Assembly (NCBI GenBank): GCA_964555355.1
Contig: CAZKRY010000005.1
Coordinates: 186,001-250,000, forward strand
Source: CAIKBL01 sp964555355
Lineage (GTDB): Bacteria > Pseudomonadota > Gammaproteobacteria > Ga0077536
DNA: 64,000 nt
Direction: 5' to 3'
This document shows positions 57,959 through 64,000 of this stretch, in pieces (position 1 is the first letter of the stretch; every line of letters begins with the position of its first letter). Below the pieces are notes generated by a model, which worked only from the letters and a program-made list of their open reading frames with translations, had not been told where the DNA came from and made no database searches. Both the position numbers and the translations under genes were made by a program.

Positions 57959-60433
57959 ATGGAAAATAAAGCACTGCATATTCGCGCGACACGCGGACAG
58001 GCAATCGCGAACTGGCTGATGGATCGAAAATGGATTTCATTCCTGCTGATTTGCGTGCCGACCATCATGTTGGCGTTGCATATCCCCAAGATTGAAGTTT
58101 ATTCACGGTTTGCGGATCTTTTGCCGGAGAAACACGAGTACATCAAGAACTACAACCGCATGAAGCAGACCTTCGGCGGTGCCAACGTGGTGACCATGGC
58201 GCTGGAAGTTACCGATCCCAACAAAGACATTTTCACGTACAACACGCTCCAGAAAGTAAAGATGCTGACCGATGAGGTCGATCTCATCACCGGCGTCAAC
58301 CACTATCAGGTTGCCAGTATCGCGCATCCCAAGATCCGCCGCATACGCACCACCGCGGGTGGTTTGATCAAATCCGAACCGGTATTACCGAAGGACATTC
58401 CCAAAGATGAAGCGAGCTTGAAACAACTCCGCGAGGAGTCGTTCAACAACGATATCGTCTATGGCACGTACGTGTCGGCTGACGGCAAGTCTGCGTTGAT
58501 CCTGGCCGGCTTTGACGAGGAGCGCCTGAACTACACGGAAATCCACACGCGTCTCATCGAACTCAAGAACGCTGTCGAAAAAGACGGCGAAACCAAGCTC
58601 TATATCGCCGGCGAGCCCATGTTGAAGGGCTGGATTTATTACTACTCGAAAGAACTCAAAGTCATTTTCGGCGTGACTGGGGCGGTGATGATCGCGCTGC
58701 TTTGGTTCCATTTTGGATCGCTGGTGGGGGTGCTGGTGCCGGCGATTGGTACCGCGTTGTCAGCGGTATGGGGCTTGGGATTTGTCGGTTGGATCGGCTA
58801 CAACCTCGATCCGCTGATTTTGGTGGTGCCGATTTTGATTTCGGCGCGCACCGCCAGTCATTGCGTGCAGCTGATGGAGCGTTATTACGACGAAATACGG
58901 CTGGGGCACCAAAAGGAAGCAGCCGTTCGCGTCGCCATGGGCGAACTCTTGTTGCCGGCGACGCTGGGAATCTTGGCGGACGCATTCGCGTTGTTGGTGT
59001 TGACGGTGTCGTCGATGCCGATGATTTCAAAACTCGGTTACTACTGCGCGTTTTGGGGAACGAGTAATCTCATCACCGTGACGGTGTGGGTGCCTCTCAT
59101 CATGTCGTTGTTGCCGACGCCAACCGTCACGCGCCAGGAGGAGCATAAACACCTGCCGTCGCGACTGATGCATGCGCTAGGGGTGTTTCTGGTGGGACCC
59201 AAAGCGTCAACCGTCATCATGAGCGGGGCGCTGCTGTTGACGGCATGGGCGTTTTATTTCGGCTGGCACGTGCAGATTGGCGAAAGCAAACCCGGCTCGC
59301 CGATCCTTTTCCCGGATTCGGATTACAACGTGGCTGCGGCACGCATCGCGGACAGATTTGCCGGCGCGAATCAATTCAGTATCTTTTTTGAAGGTGACAA
59401 GCCGCATCGTATGAAAGATCCCGCGGTGGTCGCGGTGATGGAAGAGTTTGGGCGCTTCATGGCCAATACATATAACTACGGCGGTACGCGGGATATTCCT
59501 CAGCTGGTGCGTTCGATCAACCGCCTCTATCACTACGACGATCCGCGTTGGTCGATCATCCCGAAGGAGCAAAAAAATATCGGCAATACGCTGTTCATGT
59601 ACGAAGCGGGCGCCTCGATTCCTGGCGTGATTCTCGAGTACATGGACTTGGAAGGTAAAACGGCCAATTTTGTCGTGTTCTACAAAGACGCCACAGGCCG
59701 GACCGTCAGCACCGCGGTGGAAGAAGCGAAGAAATTCCTCGCCGCTCATCCCATGGAAGGTGTGACGGCCCGGTTTGCCGGCGGAATCATTGGGACCACG
59801 GCGGCAGCGAACGAAGAAACCGAACTCTCGGATCTCAAGATGACGCTGGCGATCATCGTCGCCGTGGTACTTGCGATCACCGTTGCCTACCGATCGTTTG
59901 TGGCCGGCCTTATGGTGTTTGGGCTGCTGGTACTGTGCGTGATGACCAACCGGGCATTTATGACGATGCGCGATATCGGCCTAAACGTGAACACCTTGCC
60001 GGTCACGGCGGTGGGTATCGGCGTCGGCGTCGATTATGCGATTTATATGCTCGATCGCCTCAAAGAAGAAATGCGGCATCGTTCATTGATCGATTGCATC
60101 GTGACGTCAATGCGCACCACCGGCGCGGCGATTTTGTTTACCGCCGTCACGATCCTGTCTGGCATCGTGTATTGGATCCCGGGTTCGTCCCTGCGCTTCA
60201 ATAGCGAAATGTCGCTGCTGCTGTGCCTTTTGTTGACCAGCAACATGGTGGGCGCCATTACGCTCATTCCGCTGCTCGTACGGGTATTCAAGCCGCGCTT
60301 CGTGTTGAATTCCCATATCGATGATTCCGATACCCGACGCGATATCGAACTGGGTGGATGGCAGGCGGATGCGCTGCGCAAGCTCGGCGTTGAGTCGGAA
60401 AAAGTTTCCGTACCGGCGGCGGCTCGCGCATAA
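57959..60433 (+). CDS. MMPL/RND superfamily permease (COG1033 type), first copy
   Basis: An 824-residue RND protein with an N-terminal TM (about 27-45), a large periplasmic domain, a first TM bundle (about 235-400), a second periplasmic domain and a second TM bundle (about 625-800). The conserved GIGVGVDYAIYMLDRLKEE (in TM, Asp-Tyr) is the MMPL/COG1033 proton-relay signature. Such pumps move lipids, hopanoids or hydrophobic compounds. The start has AAGAGGAAAG upstream. It lies directly after the carboxylase operon but has its own likely promoter. It is a paralogue of the permease at 61532 (both HCVQ, GVGVDY/GVGIDY). Confidence 0.88.
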   Translation: MENKALHIRATRGQAIANWLMDRKWISFLLICVPTIMLALHIPKIEVYSRFADLLPEKHEYIKNYNRMKQTFGGANVVTMALEVTDPNKDIFTYNTLQKVKMLTDEVDLITGVNHYQVASIAHPKIRRIRTTAGGLIKSEPVLPKDIPKDEASLKQLREESFNNDIVYGTYVSADGKSALILAGFDEERLNYTEIHTRLIELKNAVEKDGETKLYIAGEPMLKGWIYYYSKELKVIFGVTGAVMIALLWFHFGSLVGVLVPAIGTALSAVWGLGFVGWIGYNLDPLILVVPILISARTASHCVQLMERYYDEIRLGHQKEAAVRVAMGELLLPATLGILADAFALLVLTVSSMPMISKLGYYCAFWGTSNLITVTVWVPLIMSLLPTPTVTRQEEHKHLPSRLMHALGVFLVGPKASTVIMSGALLLTAWAFYFGWHVQIGESKPGSPILFPDSDYNVAAARIADRFAGANQFSIFFEGDKPHRMKDPAVVAVMEEFGRFMANTYNYGGTRDIPQLVRSINRLYHYDDPRWSIIPKEQKNIGNTLFMYEAGASIPGVILEYMDLEGKTANFVVFYKDATGRTVSTAVEEAKKFLAAHPMEGVTARFAGGIIGTTAAANEETELSDLKMTLAIIVAVVLAITVAYRSFVAGLMVFGLLVLCVMTNRAFMTMRDIGLNVNTLPVTAVGIGVGVDYAIYMLDRLKEEMRHRSLIDCIVTSMRTTGAAILFTAVTILSGIVYWIPGSSLRFNSEMSLLLCLLLTSNMVGAITLIPLLVRVFKPRFVLNSHIDDSDTRRDIELGGWQADALRKLGVESEKVSVPAAARA

Positions 60434-60509
60434 CGGCGGCGACCTGAGCGCTTTCAAAGCGGGCCGCCAGGCGGCGACCCGCATTTGAAGACGGCCGAGG
60501 CATACAACG

Positions 60510-61103
60510 TCATTGTCCCGGCGCGAGTGCCGCGATTAACATCGCGTAATACTCTTGAAACGCCTCGGACACCGTAATCCCCGTTGTGGTATGGAAGTCC
60601 GGCTCGCGTAGCCGGCTTAAACTCGCAAACACTAATTCCGCAACCAACACGGTCTTCACGCGGCGAAATGCGCGCGCCTCAATTCCCTTTTCCAGCAATT
60701 CGCACAGTCCCTGCACGCGTAGACGAATATGTTCCTGCCACAGATTGAGCGCAGGTTCCCAGCGATGAATATCGGTGACAGTCTCTTGACTCAGGCGCGC
60801 GGCGGCACGCACCCCGGTGTGCAAGTAAACGTGCAACGCCTCTGTATAGGTGTTTTCCACGCGCGCCGCGTGCGCCGCGTCGTGGCGAATGCGCGCGAAA
60901 AAGGTCGCTAGGAGTTTTAAGACCAACGCATTCCTGCTCGGCGCGATTTCGTACAGCGTGCGTTTCGAGCAGCTTAGGCGTTCGGCGAGATCAGTCAGGC
61001 TCAAGCGAGAAAATCCTTCGCCCAACACAATTGATTCAAGCGTGAGGCAAATTTCCGCGGCACGCGGCCGTAGCGCCAGGCCAAGATCAATCGATTCATT
61101 CAT
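60510..61103 (-). CDS. TetR-family transcriptional regulator
   Basis: The 197-residue protein has a TetR-type N-terminal helix-turn-helix (about 15-60: ICLTLESIVLGEGFSRLSLT, DLAERLSCSKRTLYEIAPSR, which holds the recognition helix). The rest is a helical ligand domain (about 65-190). It is transcribed divergently from the second RND permease and convergently with the first, the normal arrangement for a pump regulator. The 25-bp palindrome at 61445 is a candidate target. Confidence 0.87.
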   Translation of the reverse strand: MNESIDLGLALRPRAAEICLTLESIVLGEGFSRLSLTDLAERLSCSKRTLYEIAPSRNALVLKLLATFFARIRHDAAHAARVENTYTEALHVYLHTGVRAAARLSQETVTDIHRWEPALNLWQEHIRLRVQGLCELLEKGIEARAFRRVKTVLVAELVFASLSRLREPDFHTTTGITVSEAFQEYYAMLIAALAPGQ

Positions 61104-61230
61104 ACGATCAGCGCTCGCCTCAATCCCGGATGTCAGTACACCGTTGGATGTGAAGTGTCCGCGCCCGCAGGCCTAGCTGCAAGCGTGGATTGTTGCGACG
61201 CAATACCAAAACTGTAGGAAAATCCGATAA

Positions 61231-61259
61231 TTGACAGAAAAAAACACCATCCCTATATT
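61231..61259 (+). promoter_or_regulatory. Near-consensus sigma-70 promoter
   Basis: TTGACA (61231-61236), exactly 17 bp, TATATT (61254-61259). The -35 is a perfect match and the -10 five of six. It points toward the second permease and would start transcription near 61266. Confidence 0.75.
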
Positions 61260-61444
61260 CGACTGGCGATAAAGACTAGGTGCGCGACACACGCAATAAG
61301 CGTTCCTGGTCGCCCACGTAGACGAAGATCGCGGTGGGCTATCGGCGGAAGAATAACTTTAAGTGCGGCGCAGAACCGCTACCAAGTACCTCTGCCTCTG
61401 CTCGCTGACAGCGAAGCATTCTGAAATCAGATCGGCAACACGCG

Positions 61445-61469
61445 CAACGCAAGTTGTTCACTTGCGTTG
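61445..61469. promoter_or_regulatory. 25-bp perfect palindrome, candidate TetR operator or leader hairpin
   Basis: Arms CAACGCAAGT (61445-61454) and ACTTGCGTTG (61460-61469) are exact reverse complements around TGTTC. It lies about 60 bp before the permease ATG and about 340 bp from the tetR start, well downstream of the promoter, so repression by roadblock or RNA folding is possible. Confidence 0.6.
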
Positions 61470-61531
61470 GAGAAGCCACTTTTCTGGACTTGCGGCCGAT
61501 CTAATCAAACATTAAGTAAGTAAGGACCGAT

Positions 61532-63943
61532 ATGCAGACTTCACTTCGTCACAGATTCGCGGCACAGGTGATTGGAAAGCGCGGGCTTTCGCTCACGATT
61601 TTATTGTCGATCACGGCTTTTTTTGGCGTGGGTTTAACGCATGTGCAAGTCAAAACCATTTTTAGCGACTTGTTTCCCAAAGACCATCGGTTCGTTCAAA
61701 CCTTCAAAGACCATCCGAACTTCGGGAACCCCCTTACCGTCGTATTGATGATTAAGCGCAAGGATGGCGACGTCTACAACGCCGATACACTCGAAAAGGT
61801 GTATCGAATGACCCGCGATATCGATCTCGCGCCGTCGGTCGATCATGACCAGATTTTGTCGGTCGCGACCGAAAAAGCGCGCTACGCGGAAGCCACTCCT
61901 TACGGTGTGGACGTAAAACCGATGATGGAGGCGTCGGCGCCGAAAACCAAAGAAGAGTTAGAAGAATTCAAACACCGCGTCGACCGGTCAAACAACGTTC
62001 GAAAATTCCTCATTTCCGCCGACGAGACCGCAACGCTGATTACCGCCACGTTCATCGAGCGCACACTCGATTACGGCGCGACATTCAAACACGTACAAGA
62101 CATGGTGGTGCGCGAGCGTGACGAACACCATGAAATCTTCGCCGCCGGACAACCGATGCTGACCGGTTGGGTGTACACATTCCAAGTGCAGATGCTGATG
62201 ATTTTCGGGATCACTGCCTCCGCGCTTATCGCATCACTCGTTTTTTACATGCGCAATATTCCCGGGGTGGTCGCCCCCATCACCGTCAGTATCGTTGGCG
62301 GCATCTGGGGCTTTGGTCTGACCGGCTGGTTAAGGCAGCCCATCGAGCCGCTCATCATGGTGGTGCCCATGCTACTGGTGGCGCGCGCATTCTCGCACTG
62401 CGTGCAGTACCTGGAGCGCTTCTATGAAATCCTGCACGAGGTTAAGGACAAACGAAAAGCCGCCCAACTCTCGCTGGGGGTGATGATGGCCCCGGGTATC
62501 CTCGGCATCATCACCGACTTGGTCTGTCTGTTTCTTATCGCGATTGCGCCAATTCCGGTCATGCAGCGTTTCGCAATTTTCACCGGCTGGTGGGCGACCG
62601 CGCTTATTCCGACCGACGTGTTTTTGTCCGCGTTGCTCGCGTCCTATCTCCCAACGCCGCGTAACGTGGACGTGCTGATCGGAAAAAGCGACAAAAAAAC
62701 CTGGCACAACAGTCTCATCGACATGCTTGGCGTAATCGGCAGCCTGTCGCATGGCCCGCGCGCAAAATTCACCACGGTCATCGTTCTGATCGTGGCGTCC
62801 ATATCCATTTATCTGCAGGCGCATCTCAAGATTGGGAATCCGGTCGAAGGCAGTAATCTCCTTTTCAACGATTCCGAGTTTAATCGCGCGGTCGCGGCGA
62901 TTAACTCGCACTTCCCGGGGTTGATGACGCTCGAGATTGTCTTCGAAGGGAAGGGTGGCTTGGATGGCCCACGTATCCTGCGCGAAGCGCACACGGTCGC
63001 GACGATGCATGCGATTCAACGGCAAATCGAATCGTTCGATAATCCGCCGGAGGCGACTTTGTCGTTTGCGGACTACCTGCCGGAAGCCAATCGACTATTT
63101 GGCGGCGGCAATCCGAAATGGGCGTCAATCGATCCCATCAATGAGTCCGTGTACGGCACGGTGACCGCGTTGTTGTTAGGTTCGAACGCCAAGAACTACG
63201 GTCACGTTTCCGACTTTACGATGCAAAACGGAACGATTTCCCTCTGGTACAAAGATAACAAGCAGGAAACGGTCGACTTGGCGCTCAAACAAGCGCAGGC
63301 GGCGGTCGATGCGGTCGGCGTTGATCATCCAAACTTCACGGTCAGAATGGCGACGGGGGCGATCGCGCTTCAACAGTCTGTAAATGACGTGGTGCACGAT
63401 AACAAATGGCTGATCCTCGGCATCCTGAACGCCATCATCTTCATGGTGACCAGTTTTGCGTACCGTTCGCCGGTGGCTGGATTCATCCTGCTCATTCCCG
63501 TTAACCTTTCGAACTCGTTGTTAGAAGCGGTGATGGTGATGCTCGGACTTGGGTTGGACGTCAACAGCCTACCAATCGCGAGTATCGGTATCGGCGTCGG
63601 TATCGACTACGGCATTTATCTGGTGAGCCGGATGTGCGAGGAATTCCAGGATTCCGGGCATTACGGGGACGCTATCCAACGCGCCATTCAAACCTCCGGC
63701 AAGGCAATTTTCTTCACGGCCACCATCGTGCTTATCAGCATCATGCCGTGGTACTTCTTGTCTGAATTGAAGTTTCTATCGGACATGGGACTGTTGCTCG
63801 TGATGGTGATGACCATCAACATGGTGATTTCTCTGGTTGTGCTGCCGTTGCTGGTGTGGTGGATCAAGCCCAAATTCATCTCCAATGAGCACCAGCTGAT
63901 CTCAGAGAAGTTGGACTATAGCGAGCACGCCAACGCGATGTGA
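61532..63943 (+). CDS. MMPL/RND superfamily permease (COG1033 type), second copy
   Basis: An 803-residue RND protein with an N-terminal TM (about 18-38), periplasmic domains and two TM bundles (about 225-400 and 630-790). The signature IASIGIGVGIDYGIYLVSRM is present near residue 690, and SHCVQYLERFYEI in the first bundle corresponds to the same position in the first copy. ATG with AAGGA upstream. It should export or flip hydrophobic substrates and is probably regulated by the adjacent TetR protein. Confidence 0.88.
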   Translation: MQTSLRHRFAAQVIGKRGLSLTILLSITAFFGVGLTHVQVKTIFSDLFPKDHRFVQTFKDHPNFGNPLTVVLMIKRKDGDVYNADTLEKVYRMTRDIDLAPSVDHDQILSVATEKARYAEATPYGVDVKPMMEASAPKTKEELEEFKHRVDRSNNVRKFLISADETATLITATFIERTLDYGATFKHVQDMVVRERDEHHEIFAAGQPMLTGWVYTFQVQMLMIFGITASALIASLVFYMRNIPGVVAPITVSIVGGIWGFGLTGWLRQPIEPLIMVVPMLLVARAFSHCVQYLERFYEILHEVKDKRKAAQLSLGVMMAPGILGIITDLVCLFLIAIAPIPVMQRFAIFTGWWATALIPTDVFLSALLASYLPTPRNVDVLIGKSDKKTWHNSLIDMLGVIGSLSHGPRAKFTTVIVLIVASISIYLQAHLKIGNPVEGSNLLFNDSEFNRAVAAINSHFPGLMTLEIVFEGKGGLDGPRILREAHTVATMHAIQRQIESFDNPPEATLSFADYLPEANRLFGGGNPKWASIDPINESVYGTVTALLLGSNAKNYGHVSDFTMQNGTISLWYKDNKQETVDLALKQAQAAVDAVGVDHPNFTVRMATGAIALQQSVNDVVHDNKWLILGILNAIIFMVTSFAYRSPVAGFILLIPVNLSNSLLEAVMVMLGLGLDVNSLPIASIGIGVGIDYGIYLVSRMCEEFQDSGHYGDAIQRAIQTSGKAIFFTATIVLISIMPWYFLSELKFLSDMGLLLVMVMTINMVISLVVLPLLVWWIKPKFISNEHQLISEKLDYSEHANAM

Positions 63944-63989
63944 TCGTGTTGTAAGCGAACGATATCTTTTATAGATGAGGACCTAAGTA

Positions 63990-64000
63990 GTGAACATTTT
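63990..64000 (+). CDS. Possible start of a further gene, cut by the window edge
   Basis: A GTG at 63990-63992 follows GAGGA with an eight-base spacing, 46 bp after the permease stop. Only three codons are visible, so the call is tentative. In comparable clusters a DUF1302 or DUF1329 protein often follows. Confidence 0.3.

Larger units (their letters stand above)
61104..61531. other. 428-bp divergent region between tetR and the second permease
   Basis: No gene is seen. It holds a near-consensus promoter and a 25-bp palindrome (described separately). The promoter position implies a 5' leader of about 265 nt for the permease. Confidence 0.6.

Overview
The window is chromosomal DNA from a Gram-negative bacterium, most likely a free-living beta- or gammaproteobacterium (Pseudomonadota). 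It holds several outer-membrane barrels (alginate-export type, FadL type, OprB type), periplasmic carriers, two MMPL/RND pumps, a type II sulfide:quinone reductase, a QueE-like enzyme and a CheR-tethered chemoreceptor. GC content looks like the high fifties by eye. No rRNA, tRNA, CRISPR, phage or IS genes are visible. Two families of short palindromic intergenic repeats are scattered through the first 15 kb.

Layout. 1-0.8 kb: the end of a Tdi1/DUF1851-like protein and a small membrane protein. 0.8-12 kb: a benzoylformate-decarboxylase-like ThDP enzyme, a 2-oxoglutarate oxygenase, a hydantoinase/oxoprolinase pair (hyuA-hyuB, minus strand) and three class III aminotransferases around it. 12-15 kb: gdhA followed by an internally deleted adenylate cyclase remnant. 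14.5-25 kb: a TfdA-like dioxygenase overlapping a molybdopterin oxidoreductase, an alginate-type porin, a SoxYZ-like carrier, an LLM oxidoreductase, a methyltransferase, a FadL-type channel and an OprB-type porin. 25-31 kb: a methyl-accepting chemotaxis protein and the conserved trio ATP-grasp ligase / membrane transglutaminase-like protein / retropepsin-like protease. 31-39.5 kb: cysK with an unusual structured leader, an AtoE-type transporter, a QueE-like radical SAM enzyme with odd cysteine spacing, a 38-residue membrane protein with its own terminator, a hybrid histidine kinase, an OmpR-type regulator and acoB-acoA.

39.5-50 kb: a second hyuA-hyuB pair, a secreted HExxH protein, an orphan Hpt protein, a sulfide:quinone reductase, a Tat-exported DUF1329 protein with a very strong terminator, and a flavin-dependent halogenase. 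50-58 kb: a five-gene operon (HyuA, small zinc protein, HyuA, HyuB, extra subunit) whose order matches the ATP-dependent acetophenone carboxylase operon apcABCDE of Aromatoleum. 58-64 kb: two large MMPL/RND permeases around a divergent TetR regulator. A near-consensus sigma-70 promoter and a 25-bp palindrome lie ahead of the second permease.

The main theme is a concentration of HyuA/HyuB (ATP-dependent carboxylase/hydrolase) modules: four HyuA and three HyuB polypeptides in three separate loci. They sit beside aminotransferases, ThDP enzymes, porins and lipophilic-compound pumps, which suggests catabolism of amides, cyclic imides or aromatic ketones. The carboxylase operon is the strongest candidate for an interesting catabolic system. 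Its substrate cannot be read from sequence.
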